39,199 nucleotides of DNA from Actinomycetota bacterium (GTDB lineage: Bacteria > Actinomycetota > Actinomycetes > Actinomycetales > Microbacteriaceae). The notes below the pieces were generated by a model, which saw nothing but the letters and a program-made list of their open reading frames with translations, ran no database searches and was not told the origin of the DNA. Where the stretch lies: assembly GCA_005777405.1 (NCBI GenBank), contig SXMH01000143.1, forward strand, positions 1-39,199. The letters run 5' to 3'. Position 1 is the stretch's first letter; every line of letters starts with the position of its first letter. Shown in pieces: positions 1 to 7,789 of this stretch. Position numbers and translations under genes: made by a program.

Positions 1-729
1 GAGCTGCTGTTCATCATCCAGCACCAGACGAGCGAGCTGTGGATGAAGCTGCTGCTGCACGAGGCCCGCTCGGCCCGGCAGTGCCTCATCGACGACGACC
101 TCGGCGGTGCCCTCAAGCGCATTGCCCGCATCAAGCACATTCAAGAGGCGCTCATCCAGCAGTGGAGCGTGCTCGCGACGCTCACGCCCACCGAGTACGC
201 AGAGTTTCGCGGCTTCCTCGCCAACTCCTCGGGCTTCCAGTCTCATCAGTACCGCGCGATCGAGTTCATTCTCGGCAATAAGCACGCCGGCATGCTTGCG
301 GTGTTCGAGAGCGACCCCGAGGCGCACGCCGTGCTCAACGAGCTGCTGCACGAGCCGAGCCTGTACGACGAGTTCTTGCGACACCTGGCGCGGCAGGGCA
401 TCCCGATTCCGGCGAGCGTGATCGAGCGCGACGTGACTCAGGCGCACGTCTTCAGCCCCGAGCTTGTGCCGGTGTTCGTCGACATCTACGAGCAAGCCCA
501 TGGCGCCGACGACTCGAACTGGCGCGTCTACGAGGCGTGCGAAGAGCTCGTTGACCTCGAAGACAATTTCCAGCTCTGGCGCTTCCGTCACCTGCGCACG
601 GTGCGTCGCACGATCGGCTTCAAGCGCGGCACAGGCGGCTCGGCGGGTGTCGACTTCTTGCAGCGAGCACTCGACCTCACCTTCTTTCCCGAGCTCTACG
701 CGGTGCGCACCGAGATCGGCCAGCGATGA
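1..729 (+). CDS. kynA: tryptophan 2,3-dioxygenase, 3' part (5' end outside window)
   Basis: The reading frame is open from the first base, so the N-terminus lies outside the window; 242 residues are visible. The product is the haem enzyme that opens the indole ring of tryptophan to N-formylkynurenine, the first step of the kynurenine pathway, in the cytoplasm. Family motifs are present in order: [13 protein letters not shown] near the start (the active-site His region), [10 protein letters not shown] (the Arg that holds the substrate carboxylate), and [19 protein letters not shown] near the C-terminus (haem-ligand His and substrate-binding Thr-Gly-Gly). Only about the first 35-40 residues of a usual bacterial enzyme seem to be missing. 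The stop overlaps the next start as ATGA (726-729), so the two genes are probably translationally coupled. No other kynurenine pathway gene is recognisable in the window. Confidence 0.95.
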   Translation, partial: ELLFIIQHQTSELWMKLLLHEARSARQCLIDDDLGGALKRIARIKHIQEALIQQWSVLATLTPTEYAEFRGFLANSSGFQSHQYRAIEFILGNKHAGMLAVFESDPEAHAVLNELLHEPSLYDEFLRHLARQGIPIPASVIERDVTQAHVFSPELVPVFVDIYEQAHGADDSNWRVYEACEELVDLEDNFQLWRFRHLRTVRRTIGFKRGTGGSAGVDFLQRALDLTFFPELYAVRTEIGQR

Positions 730-1772
730 GCCCGATCGCGATGGATGCCCCTCCCGCCGTCTTCTGCGTCGCCGACGTCTGGCGCGGCACGTGGATGGGC
801 CCGAGCCTCCTGCGCCGCGGCGGCTCGACGCTGCACTACGTCGGGCCGGCGGGTGCGAGCGACCCAGCCGGCGTGATCGACCTGCCAGGCGTGCTGCTGC
901 CCGGCTTCACCGACCACCACGTGCATGTTCAGTTGTTGCCGACGGATGCCCTCACCCAGCTTGCGGAGGGTGGACTCTCTCGCGTGGTTGACCTCGGCGG
1001 GTCACCCGACGCCCTGGCCGCGCTCGCCGAGCCCGACGCCTTCGGAGCCGAGCTGGAGTTCGCCGGCGCCTTTCTCACTGCGCCAGGCGGTTATCCGAGT
1101 GACCGTTCGTGGGCGCCCGCCGACTCGTGGCGTGAGGTCTCGTCGGCCGATGACGCCGAGCTCGCGGTAGCCGAGCAGCTGGCGGCAGGAGCATCCCGCA
1201 TCAAGATCGCTCTGCATGCCGAGGCCGGACCAGTGTGGCACGACGCGCTGCTCGCCGAGGTCGTCGCCGAGGCGCGCGCTGCCGGGCTGCCGGTCGTGGC
1301 GCACGTCGAAGGCGTGGGGCAGGCAGAGCGCGCGATCGCTGCAGGGGTCGACGCGCTCGCGCACGCGCCGTTCAGCGAGGCGCTGCCCGCTGCCCTCGTC
1401 GAACGCGCAGTGCAGCAGGGGCAGCGGTGGGTGTCGTCGCTCGCGATTCATGATGCCGCGGTCCGCGCGATCGCGATCGACAACGTGCGGGCATTCCGTG
1501 CGGCGGGGGGAGAGGTGCTCTACGGCACCGATCTGGGCAACACTGCCCCCGACGGCACTGATCAGCCGCAGGGTGTGAACCCCGCCGAACTCGCGGCGCT
1601 CACCGACGCGGGGCTCGATGAGACGGCGGTGCTGCGCGCGCTCGTCGGCGGTTTCGGTCGCGGTCGCTGGAAGCGCCGCACGACCTGGATGCCCACCCGA
1701 CCCACGTCGGTGCTCGACCTTGCGGGCGCGCGCTCAGTGGGTGTCGGCGAGCTCGACGATCTCGCGGGGTAG
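726..1772 (+). CDS. metal-dependent amidohydrolase
   Basis: A 348-residue amidohydrolase-superfamily enzyme with the expected metal ligands in order: HxH in GFTDHHVHV (about residues 58-66), Lys in SRIKIAL, His in VVAHVEG, His in ALAHAPF, and Asp in LYGTDLGN. This set suggests a binuclear centre with a bridging Lys, as in the dihydroorotase/imidazolonepropionase branch. The substrate cannot be read from the sequence. The start overlaps the stop of tryptophan 2,3-dioxygenase by four bases, so a role in tryptophan or kynurenine breakdown is a reasonable inference, but this is not the usual kynurenine formamidase fold. The C-terminus is short after the Asp motif and includes [20 protein letters not shown], which looks like the closing beta-sandwich segment. 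Confidence 0.8.
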   Translation: MSPIAMDAPPAVFCVADVWRGTWMGPSLLRRGGSTLHYVGPAGASDPAGVIDLPGVLLPGFTDHHVHVQLLPTDALTQLAEGGLSRVVDLGGSPDALAALAEPDAFGAELEFAGAFLTAPGGYPSDRSWAPADSWREVSSADDAELAVAEQLAAGASRIKIALHAEAGPVWHDALLAEVVAEARAAGLPVVAHVEGVGQAERAIAAGVDALAHAPFSEALPAALVERAVQQGQRWVSSLAIHDAAVRAIAIDNVRAFRAAGGEVLYGTDLGNTAPDGTDQPQGVNPAELAALTDAGLDETAVLRALVGGFGRGRWKRRTTWMPTRPTSVLDLAGARSVGVGELDDLAG

Positions 1773-1807
1773 CGCCTGAGTTCCTCAGTGAGTGCTGGTC
1801 ATACATT

Positions 1808-1837
1808 CAGTCACTGCATATAGAAGTGCAGTTACTG
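1808..1837. promoter_or_regulatory. 30-bp palindrome, candidate TetR operator of the ABC exporter operon
   Basis: The two arms are CAGTCACTGCA (1808-1818) and TGCAGTTACTG (1827-1837), separated by eight AT-rich bases (TATAGAAG). Ten of the eleven arm positions pair. It is the only strong palindrome in the 101-bp gap before the exporter genes, and the operon ends with its own TetR-family gene. A further inverted pair, ACTGT (1834-1838) and ACAGT (1849-1853), overlaps the right arm. The role as operator is inferred from position and operon content. Confidence 0.6.
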
Positions 1838-1873
1838 TAAATCCTGTCACAGTCCCTACCGTCAGGAGTCGCT

Positions 1874-2614
1874 ATGTCATCCCTCACCGCGCCCGCTGCG
1901 GCGCCCCCACCGGCTCTCGAAGCCGTGCACCTCTCGAAGCACTACGGCTCGGGCGCGAACAGGTTTGACGCGCTCAGCGACGTCAGCCTCAGCATCGCCG
2001 CCGGGGAGTGCGTCGCGATCGTCGGCAAGAGCGGCTCGGGCAAGAGCACCCTCATGCACGTGCTCGCCGTGCTCGATGCTCCCTCTGAGGGCGAGGTGCG
2101 CATCCACGGCACCAACGCTCGATCGCTCTCTGCGCGTGCCCTCAACCGTTTGCGCAACCGCGAGTTCGGCTTCGTCTTTCAGCAGTTCTTTCTCAACGCC
2201 CAGCAGTCGGTCATCGACAACGTGACCCTGCCGCTCACCATCGCCGGCCAGCGTCGCGGTGCTCGCCGAGAGCGGGCTCGCGACGTGCTCGCCTCACTCG
2301 ACCTGCTCGAGAAGGCCGCCGCGAAGGCGATCACGCTCTCGGGCGGGCAGAAGCAGCGCACGGTCATCGCTCGCGCCCTCGCCGGCAGCCCCTCCGTCAT
2401 CTTCGCGGACGAGCCGACGGGCAACCTCGACTCGGCCACCGGCGCTCTCGTCGAAGACCTGCTCTTCTCGCTCAACCGTGAGCAGGGCATCACTCTCGTC
2501 ATCGTGACGCACGACGACGAGCTCGCTGCGCGCTGCGATCGCCAGGTCGTGCTGCGCGACGGGCGCATCGTCAGCGACAGCGCCGCCCCCGTGCTCGAGG
2601 AGGCGTCGCGATGA
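1874..2614 (+). CDS. ABC transporter ATP-binding protein (MacB/LolD type)
   Basis: A 246-residue nucleotide-binding subunit. The Walker A motif GKSGSGKST lies near residues 52-60, the ABC signature LSGGQKQR near 154-161, Walker B as VIFADEPTGNLDSATG, and the switch His in VTHDDELAA. The phrase ADEPTGNLD and the short length are typical of the subfamily that works with FtsX/MacB-type permeases in export or envelope functions rather than in solute import. The start codon has CAGGAG 5-6 bases upstream (1863-1868). The stop overlaps the permease start as ATGA. The operon probably answers to the TetR-type gene at its end, through the palindrome upstream. The exported substrate is unknown. Confidence 0.92.
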   Translation: MSSLTAPAAAPPPALEAVHLSKHYGSGANRFDALSDVSLSIAAGECVAIVGKSGSGKSTLMHVLAVLDAPSEGEVRIHGTNARSLSARALNRLRNREFGFVFQQFFLNAQQSVIDNVTLPLTIAGQRRGARRERARDVLASLDLLEKAAAKAITLSGGQKQRTVIARALAGSPSVIFADEPTGNLDSATGALVEDLLFSLNREQGITLVIVTHDDELAARCDRQVVLRDGRIVSDSAAPVLEEASR

Positions 2615-3918
2615 GAACCATCGACCTTGCTCGCACCGCCATCGCCAACACCTTCCGCTCGAAGCTGCGCACGACGCTCACGGTGCTCGCCCTGTTCGTG
2701 GGTGCGTTCACCCTCACGATCACGACCGCCCTCGGCGCCGGAGTCTCGAGCTACATCGAGACGCAGGTGAACGCGTTCGCGGCTGACAACGTGCTGCTCG
2801 TGCAGGCGCAGACCGACGCGACCCTCGCCGCCGAGAGCGACGGGCCGGCCGAATGGGATCCGGAGTCGTCGACCTCGTCGAACGCGCAAGCGGGCGGCAC
2901 GCCTCTCGCGGGCGCTCAAGCAGAGCCCCTCACCGATGACGATCTCGACGCGATCGCGGCGATCGACGGCATCTCCGGTCTCGATCCGGTGCGCACGGTG
3001 TCGACCGACTGGGTGAGTCACGATGAGAGCGGGCAGTTCGAGTTTGCCGTCAACCCGCAGTCCGCGGTCACCGTCGCCGACCTCGAGGCGGGAGCGCAAC
3101 TCGACCAAGGATCATCCAGCTTCCAGGTGGTGCTGCCGAACGACTATCTCGAGGCCCTCGATTTCGACAGCGCCGACGACGCTGTGGGCGCGGAGATCAC
3201 CATCGGGATGACCGACATCACGGGCGAGACCCACGAGCTCACGGCCGAGGTCGTCGGCGTCAGCCGCTCGAGCTTGTTCGCGAGCGGCGCCGGTGCGAAC
3301 AACGCGCTCGTCACCGAGCTCTCGAGCCTGCGCACGGCGGGCATTGAGGGTGCTGACGAGAACTCGGTCATTGCCATCGCCTACCTCGACGACGGGCTGT
3401 CGACGACCGAGATTGACGACGTCACCGCTGCTCTCGACGACGCGGGGTTTAGTGCCCAGACCATCGAAGATCAGCTCGGCATCGTCACGACGATCATCGC
3501 GGGCATCACTGGAGTGCTCAACGCCTTCGCCATCGTCGCGCTCATCGCTGCGGCCTTCGGCATCGTCAACACCCTGCTCATGAGCGTGCAAGAACGCACG
3601 CGCGAGATCGGGCTCATGAAGGCGATGGGCATGAGCAGCGGGCGCATCTTCACCCTATTCAGCCTCGAAGCGATCACGATCGGCGTCATCGGCAGCCTGC
3701 TCGGCGTGGGTGCCGCCATGCTCGTCGGTTCGGGTATCGGCGCGGCGCTCGCCGCGGGGCCGCTCGCCGAGCTCGAAGGGCTCTCGCTCTTCGCGTTCGA
3801 ACCGCTGAGTCTGCTCGGCGTCGTGCTGCTCATCAGTGCGATCGCCTTCGTCTCGGGGGCGCTGCCCGCGAGCAGGGCGGCGCGACAGCGGCCGATCGAA
3901 TCCCTGCGGTACGAGTGA
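2611..3918 (+). CDS. ABC transporter permease (FtsX/MacB family)
   Basis: A 435-residue membrane subunit that would pair with the ATPase just upstream (ATGA overlap). One membrane segment near residues 18-40 is followed by a large extracytoplasmic domain of about 250 residues (MacB-PCD type, acidic, Ser/Asp rich). Three further segments follow, near 290-320, 345-375 and 395-425. The cytoplasmic loop VQERTREIGLMKAMGMSSGRI is the coupling motif of this permease family. The C-terminus ends in PASRAARQRPIESLRYE, the usual FtsX-domain tail. The TetR gene follows directly, with GTGA overlap if its upstream start is used. The transported compound cannot be predicted. Confidence 0.92.
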   Translation: MRTIDLARTAIANTFRSKLRTTLTVLALFVGAFTLTITTALGAGVSSYIETQVNAFAADNVLLVQAQTDATLAAESDGPAEWDPESSTSSNAQAGGTPLAGAQAEPLTDDDLDAIAAIDGISGLDPVRTVSTDWVSHDESGQFEFAVNPQSAVTVADLEAGAQLDQGSSSFQVVLPNDYLEALDFDSADDAVGAEITIGMTDITGETHELTAEVVGVSRSSLFASGAGANNALVTELSSLRTAGIEGADENSVIAIAYLDDGLSTTEIDDVTAALDDAGFSAQTIEDQLGIVTTIIAGITGVLNAFAIVALIAAAFGIVNTLLMSVQERTREIGLMKAMGMSSGRIFTLFSLEAITIGVIGSLLGVGAAMLVGSGIGAALAAGPLAELEGLSLFAFEPLSLLGVVLLISAIAFVSGALPASRAARQRPIESLRYE

Positions 3919-3947
3919 TGCCCGCCGTGCCGCGAGAGAATGGGCCC

Positions 3948-4586
3948 ATGAGCGAATCGGCAGCACCGCGTGCTCGCACCCTCGCGCCCTCCTCTCGCGG
4001 CACGGCCACCGCTCGACGCATCTCGACCTGCGCCGTCGCCCTCGTGCTCGAGCACGGCTACGAAGCGACGACCGTCGACATGATTTGCGCCGAGGCGGGG
4101 GTCTCGCAGCGCACGTTCTTCAATCACTTCCCCACCAAAGACGCGTCGATCATCGGAACGGAAGGCCCCCAGCTCGATGAGTCGGCAGTGCGGGCGTTCA
4201 TCGCGAGCGACAGCCCGAGCATCCTCGCCGATGCCGCCGAGCTCATCGCGACAGCCGTCATCGAGAACACTCCCGACGCTGACTTCATGCGTCGTCGCAT
4301 GCGGGCGATCACGACGAGCGCGGCGCTCATGCAGCGGCAACTTGAGCAGTTCGATGCGATCGAACGTGAGCTCGCCGAGATTCTGCGCTACCGCCTCGCG
4401 AAAGTCTCACGAGTAGACGAGCCAGCGGACGCGGTGACCGAGCAGGCGCGGCTCGCCGCGCAACTGCTCGCCGGAGTCATGCGCTACACGGCAGGAGCGC
4501 TCATGGGAGAGTCGCCCGCCTCGGTGCCGCAGGTCGTCGCCCAGACGCGCGAACGCTTGAGTGCTCTGCTGCCCAAGCTCGGGTGA
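3948..4586 (+). CDS. TetR-family transcriptional regulator
   Basis: A 212-residue regulator. The N-terminal helix-turn-helix is clear: ALVLEHGYEATTVDMICAEAGVSQRTFFNHFPTKD is the standard TetR DNA-binding pattern. The C-terminal part is helical and variable, as expected for ligand binding and dimerisation. The start is uncertain. ATG at 3948 gives MSESAAPR and sits six bases after a GAGAAT box. A GTG at 3915 would overlap the permease stop as GTGA and add 11 residues. As last gene of the exporter operon it probably represses that operon in answer to an exported compound; this is inferred from context. Confidence 0.9.
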   Translation: MSESAAPRARTLAPSSRGTATARRISTCAVALVLEHGYEATTVDMICAEAGVSQRTFFNHFPTKDASIIGTEGPQLDESAVRAFIASDSPSILADAAELIATAVIENTPDADFMRRRMRAITTSAALMQRQLEQFDAIERELAEILRYRLAKVSRVDEPADAVTEQARLAAQLLAGVMRYTAGALMGESPASVPQVVAQTRERLSALLPKLG

Positions 4587-4596
4587 GCGTGGCCGG

Positions 4597-4929
4597 CTAG
4601 GCCTGCACGACCGGGGCGCCCCAGCCGTCGTAGTCGCCGTGGTGCTGCGACACGACGCGAAACACCTCTTCGACCATGCGGTCGGCGGTCTCGACGTCGA
4701 CCGTTGCTTCTTGCGTCGCGCGCAGGGTGCCACGGAAGAGCATGCGCCGCTTCACCGAGGCGGTGTAGCCGAGCTTCTCGAGGGCGGCGCCCGCCGCGTG
4801 GGCATCCTTGATCGCCGCGAAGTTCGCGAAGTGCTCCACCTCGCGGGGGGCGTCGACGTTGTCGCGCATCTTGATGCGTTGCGAGTACTGCTCGACGTTG
4901 CAGGTCAAGTGCGTCTGCATATCAGCCAC
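4597..4929 (-). CDS. RraB-like protein (RNase E inhibitor B family)
   Basis: A 110-residue protein. The C-terminal segment HHGDYDGWGAPVVQA and the preceding TADRMVEEVFRVVSQHHGDYDGW match the ending of the RraB family, whose E. coli member binds RNase E and changes its activity. The middle region GAALEKLGYTASVKRRMLFRGT also fits the ferredoxin-like RraB fold. The GTG at 4929 is chosen because TACCAT lies exactly seven bases before it, giving a leaderless mRNA; the frame is open further upstream but without a signal there. The gene runs convergent to the TetR gene with only ten bases between stops. Actinobacterial RNase E differs from that of E. coli, so the function is inferred by family only. 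Confidence 0.7.
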   Translation of the reverse strand: MADMQTHLTCNVEQYSQRIKMRDNVDAPREVEHFANFAAIKDAHAAGAALEKLGYTASVKRRMLFRGTLRATQEATVDVETADRMVEEVFRVVSQHHGDYDGWGAPVVQA

Positions 4930-4943
4930 TCGCGCGATGGTAG
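4930..4943 (-). promoter_or_regulatory. leaderless -10 box (TACCAT) for the RraB-like gene
   Basis: On the minus strand TACCAT is followed by CGCGCGA and then the GTG start, so transcription would begin at or next to the start codon. No ribosome binding site precedes the GTG. Confidence 0.6.
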
Positions 4944-5018
4944 ACCAGTATGGAGCCGTCCGCACATCCCGCGACACGCATGCACTGCCAGAAGCGGTGC
5001 CCACACCGGAGGTTCGCC

Positions 5019-6086
5019 ATGGTTGCTGTGCCCTTGCCCGAGTTCGATCACGAGCGCGTCACGACCGTCACCGGAGCCCGTTCAGGACTACGCATCACTG
5101 TTGCTCTGCACTCGAGCGCGATCGGTGCGGGCCTCGGTGGTTGCCGCCTCTGGGCCTACGAGCACTGGCTCGACGGCGTTGCCGACGCCATGCGACTCAG
5201 TCGCGCGATGACCATGAAGAACGCGCTCGCCGACATCGGTGCGGGCGGCGGCAAGGCCGTCATCGCGCTGCCGCCGGGGCTCGTTCTCGACGCAGTGCAA
5301 CGACGGGATGCCCTGCTCGACCTCGGCGATCTCGTCGAGTCGTTCGGCGGCAGCTACATCACCACCGAAGACGTCGGCGTCACCGAGCACGACATGGTCG
5401 TCGTGCGCGAGCGCACCGAGCACGTCGTCGGCCTGCCTGCTGCCGACGGGGGAGCGGGCGAACCTGCCGCGGGCACCGCCGTGGGGGTGTTCGCCTCGAT
5501 CGAGCAGGTGCTGCTCGAGGTATTCGGGTCGAGCGTGATTGACGGGCGCACCTTCGTGATGTCGGGGCTCGGTCAAGTGGGGTCACGCCTGGCGCGTCGC
5601 CTCGCGGAGGCAGGAGCCGTGCTCACTGTGACCGACATCAACCCTGCCGCGCGGGCGCTCGCCGACGAGCTCGGTGCGACCTGGATCGAGCCCGATGCTG
5701 CACTGACGACCGCCGCTGACGTGTTCGTGCCGGCCGGTCTCGGCGGCATCCTCACCGCTGCGGCGATCGAGCAGCTGCCCGTGCGAGCGGTGTGCGGGCC
5801 GGCCAACAACCCGCTTGCCGAACGGAGTGGGGCTGACGCGCTGGCCGCGCGGGGCATCCTGTATGCCCCCGACTATGTCGTCAACGCTGGGGGAGTGATT
5901 CACCTCGCGCTCACCGAGAGCGGTGACTCTCCCGACACGGTCGACGCGCGGTTGCGCGGCATCGGCGGTACCCTCGCCGAGGTGCTCGCCCTCGCGAAAG
6001 CCGATGGTGTCACGCCGCTCGATGCGGCGGACCGGCTGGCCCTCGCCCGCGTGGCCGCGGCCCATCGAGAACGACGTGCGACATGA
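5019..6086 (+). CDS. Glu/Leu/Phe/Val family amino acid dehydrogenase
   Basis: A 355-residue NAD(P)-dependent oxidative deaminase. Family features in order: GAGLGGCRLW and LSRAMTMKNALADIGAGGGKAV (substrate-binding and catalytic Lys region; the motif G-A-G-G-G-K is intact), ITTEDVGVTEHDM, GTAVGVFASI, then the Rossmann nucleotide-binding GLGQVGSRLARRLAEAGA, PAGLGGILT, and the C-terminal YAPDYVVNAGGVIHLA. Length and motifs fit leucine/valine/phenylalanine dehydrogenases better than the longer glutamate dehydrogenases; the exact substrate is open. The ATG has a strong GGAGG six bases upstream (5008-5012), which fixes the start. It shares a short divergent promoter region with the RraB-like gene and overlaps the next gene as ATGA. 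Confidence 0.9.
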   Translation: MVAVPLPEFDHERVTTVTGARSGLRITVALHSSAIGAGLGGCRLWAYEHWLDGVADAMRLSRAMTMKNALADIGAGGGKAVIALPPGLVLDAVQRRDALLDLGDLVESFGGSYITTEDVGVTEHDMVVVRERTEHVVGLPAADGGAGEPAAGTAVGVFASIEQVLLEVFGSSVIDGRTFVMSGLGQVGSRLARRLAEAGAVLTVTDINPAARALADELGATWIEPDAALTTAADVFVPAGLGGILTAAAIEQLPVRAVCGPANNPLAERSGADALAARGILYAPDYVVNAGGVIHLALTESGDSPDTVDARLRGIGGTLAEVLALAKADGVTPLDAADRLALARVAAAHRERRAT

Positions 6087-6421
6087 GTGAGATTGACGAC
6101 TACATCGCGGCGGCGCCCGAGGGCGTGCGTGAGCGGCTCATCGAGGTGCGGGCAGCGCTTCTGCACGAACTGCCGAACGGCAGCGAGGCGTTCCGGTACG
6201 GGATGCCCGCGGTCATGGTCGACGCTCGGCACGGCATCCACTACGCCGCGTGGAAGAGGCACCTCGCCCTGTATCCGGTCTATCGCGGTGACGAGGCCTT
6301 CGAAGCCGTGGTCGGCCCGCATCGCGCGGCGACCGATGCGGTGCACTTCAACCACTCAGCGCCCCTGCCAGTGGAGATCGTCGAGCTCATCGCTCAGGCA
6401 CTCGCAGCGCGCGACCTGTGA
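6083..6421 (+). CDS. DUF1801 domain protein (YdhG-like)
   Basis: A 112-residue cytoplasmic protein that is DUF1801 over almost all its length: DDYIAAAPEGVRERLIEVRA at the N-terminus, then PNGSEAFRYGMPAV and the aromatic HYAAWKRHLALYPV core. Bacillus YdhG-type members have been linked to iron handling, but most DUF1801 proteins have no known role. The start overlaps the dehydrogenase stop by four bases, so the two are likely co-translated. Nothing in the sequence ties its function to amino acid oxidation. Confidence 0.8.
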   Translation: MSEIDDYIAAAPEGVRERLIEVRAALLHELPNGSEAFRYGMPAVMVDARHGIHYAAWKRHLALYPVYRGDEAFEAVVGPHRAATDAVHFNHSAPLPVEIVELIAQALAARDL

Positions 6422-6431
6422 AGTCAACCCC

Positions 6432-6461
6432 CTGAAGTCGAGAGGTGCCCACGCCTAGCGT
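6432..6461 (+). promoter_or_regulatory. candidate promoter of the SRPBCC gene
   Basis: CTGAAG (6432-6437) and TAGCGT (6456-6461) are spaced 18 bp apart, in the short gap between the DUF1801 and SRPBCC genes. Transcription would start about 25 bases before the ATG, leaving room for the AGCGAGGA ribosome binding site at 6481-6488. Confidence 0.45.
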
Positions 6462-6492
6462 GGCGAGCACACGACACGAAAGCGAGGATGAC

Positions 6493-6966
6493 ATGGCAAC
6501 CGTCACGTCTGAGATCGACATCGACATGCCCATCTCGACCGTCTACAACCAGTGGACCCAGTTCGAGACCTTCCCCCAGTTCATGGGAGGTGTCGACTCG
6601 GTCACGCAGCTCAGCGACACCCTCACGGCCTGGCAGGTCTCGATCGCCGGCGTCTCGCGCGAGTTCGAAGCCGAGATTGTCGAGCAGTCGCCCGACGAGC
6701 GCGTCGCCTGGAACTCGACCTCGGGCGAAGAGCACTCGGGAGTCGTCACCTTCCACCGCCTCGAGGCCGACCGCACGCGCGTGGCGCTGCAGCTCACCTG
6801 GCAGCCGCAGGGCGTCGTCGAAACGATCGGCGCGCTGCTGCAGGTCGACGACATTCAGATCGACCGCGACCTGCACCGCTTCAAGGAGCTCATCGAACAG
6901 AACGGCTTCGAGACCGGCGCGTGGCGCGGCAACGTCGACCGCGCACCCGACTCGACGGGTCGCTGA
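6493..6966 (+). CDS. SRPBCC-family protein (polyketide cyclase/dehydrase-like)
   Basis: A 157-residue START/SRPBCC fold protein. The opening SEIDIDMPISTVYNQWTQFETFPQFMGGVDSV is the usual first strand and helix of actinobacterial cyclase/dehydrase-like proteins, and SGVVTFHRLEADRTRVALQLTWQP is the central sheet. These proteins bind hydrophobic ligands in a cavity; the ligand is unknown here. The ATG at 6493 is chosen for the AGCGAGGA upstream and because homologues of this type begin a few residues before the first strand. It seems to be a single-gene unit. Confidence 0.8.
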   Translation: MATVTSEIDIDMPISTVYNQWTQFETFPQFMGGVDSVTQLSDTLTAWQVSIAGVSREFEAEIVEQSPDERVAWNSTSGEEHSGVVTFHRLEADRTRVALQLTWQPQGVVETIGALLQVDDIQIDRDLHRFKELIEQNGFETGAWRGNVDRAPDSTGR

Positions 6967-7027
6967 GCTCCACCCGTCGCCCCCTCGGCCCGCACCGAAG
7001 ATACGGTGATGACCGAGGGGGTGCGAC

Positions 7028-7735
7028 ATGGGTCGACGTGAGGTGCTCGACGGCGTCGACTCGCGCGCCGCGACCGACGAATTGCTCGCCGGCCTGCGCC
7101 AAGGCCGGTTCAGCGGCCGCGCCCTCGGTGCCTTCCTCGCCGACGCAACCCTGCGCAGCCTGCGCGAAGCACGCAAGCGTCCGATCGCTGTTGCCGAAGC
7201 CACCGCGGTGCACGCCGGCATGGCGGCGCTCGCGCACCCGCACGGTCGCGTGTGGATCACGACGAGCTGGCTCATGACCGTCACGCACCTCGGGATGCTC
7301 GAGCACCGTCGCACGATGGGCCTGCCTAATCTGCTCACCATCGCGCGAGCGTCACTGCCGGCCGCCGCGCATCGACTCGGGTCAGCCGTGCCAGTGCTCG
7401 CTCTGGTCACCGACTTCGTCGACGGCAAGCTCGCCCGCTCCAGCGGCACTGTCACGCGCTTCGGCACCCAAGGCGACTACCTCGCCGACGCCGCACTCTG
7501 GACGTGGTTCACCCTCACGCACGAGCACAGCCGCGGGTGGCAGCTCGCGACCTTCGCCGCGTGGGCCATTCCGGTCGCGGGGCTCACCGTCGCGAGCTTC
7601 GCGAAGGGCGGCATGGTCGACCTGCCGCGGTCGCGATGGTTGCGCCCCGCGGCCGCTGTCGAAGTGCTCATCGGCGGGCGCGTGCTGTGGCGCTTGCTCG
7701 AGCGGCGGCAGCGCCAGAGTGCGGCAGAGGGGTAG
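7028..7735 (+). CDS. CDP-alcohol phosphatidyltransferase-family membrane protein
   Basis: A 235-residue protein with the full catalytic signature of the family, D-x2-DG-x2-AR-x8-G-x3-D-x3-D. It is seen as TDFVDGKLAR, then eight residues, then GTQGDYLAD. The segment NLLTIARASLPA before it is the typical first membrane helix. The N-terminal 95 residues are an extra, mostly soluble region not found in short phosphatidylglycerophosphate synthases. The enzyme would join a CDP-linked lipid to an alcohol head group in the cytoplasmic membrane; donor and acceptor are not deducible. GAGGGGG lies six bases before the ATG, and TACGGT at 7002-7007 is a likely -10 box. Confidence 0.82.
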   Translation: MGRREVLDGVDSRAATDELLAGLRQGRFSGRALGAFLADATLRSLREARKRPIAVAEATAVHAGMAALAHPHGRVWITTSWLMTVTHLGMLEHRRTMGLPNLLTIARASLPAAAHRLGSAVPVLALVTDFVDGKLARSSGTVTRFGTQGDYLADAALWTWFTLTHEHSRGWQLATFAAWAIPVAGLTVASFAKGGMVDLPRSRWLRPAAAVEVLIGGRVLWRLLERRQRQSAAEG

Positions 7736-7744
7736 CCCGCGGCG

Positions 7745-7753
7745 AGCATCCAC
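7745..7753. repeat. copy of the enriched 9-mer AGCATCCAC/GTGGATGCT
   Basis: One of nine exact copies in the window. This copy is outside coding sequence, between the phosphatidyltransferase and methyltransferase genes. The other copies lie at 15013, 17238, 17493, 19654, 20919, 21098, 24939 and 31854. Confidence 0.6.
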
Positions 7754-7776
7754 CGTCGGCTCGCGACGCGGCCCTG

Positions 7777-7789
7777 TACGGTTGCGCGA
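7777..7789 (+). promoter_or_regulatory. leaderless -10 box (TACGGT) for the rRNA methyltransferase gene
   Basis: TACGGT is followed by seven bases and the GTG start at 7790. There is no ribosome binding site, which fits a leaderless transcript. Confidence 0.6.

Noticed and set aside
2179-3108. Long minus-strand frame opposite the ABC exporter genes
   Set aside because: Composition is Arg/Glu/His-rich without any motif, and both plus-strand genes here are certain. It is an antisense shadow produced by high GC.
4982-5000. Imperfect palindrome GCACTGC-N5-GCGGTGC before the amino acid dehydrogenase gene
   Set aside because: It is short, contains a mismatch, and no regulator is adjacent, so it is not distinguishable from chance in GC-rich DNA.
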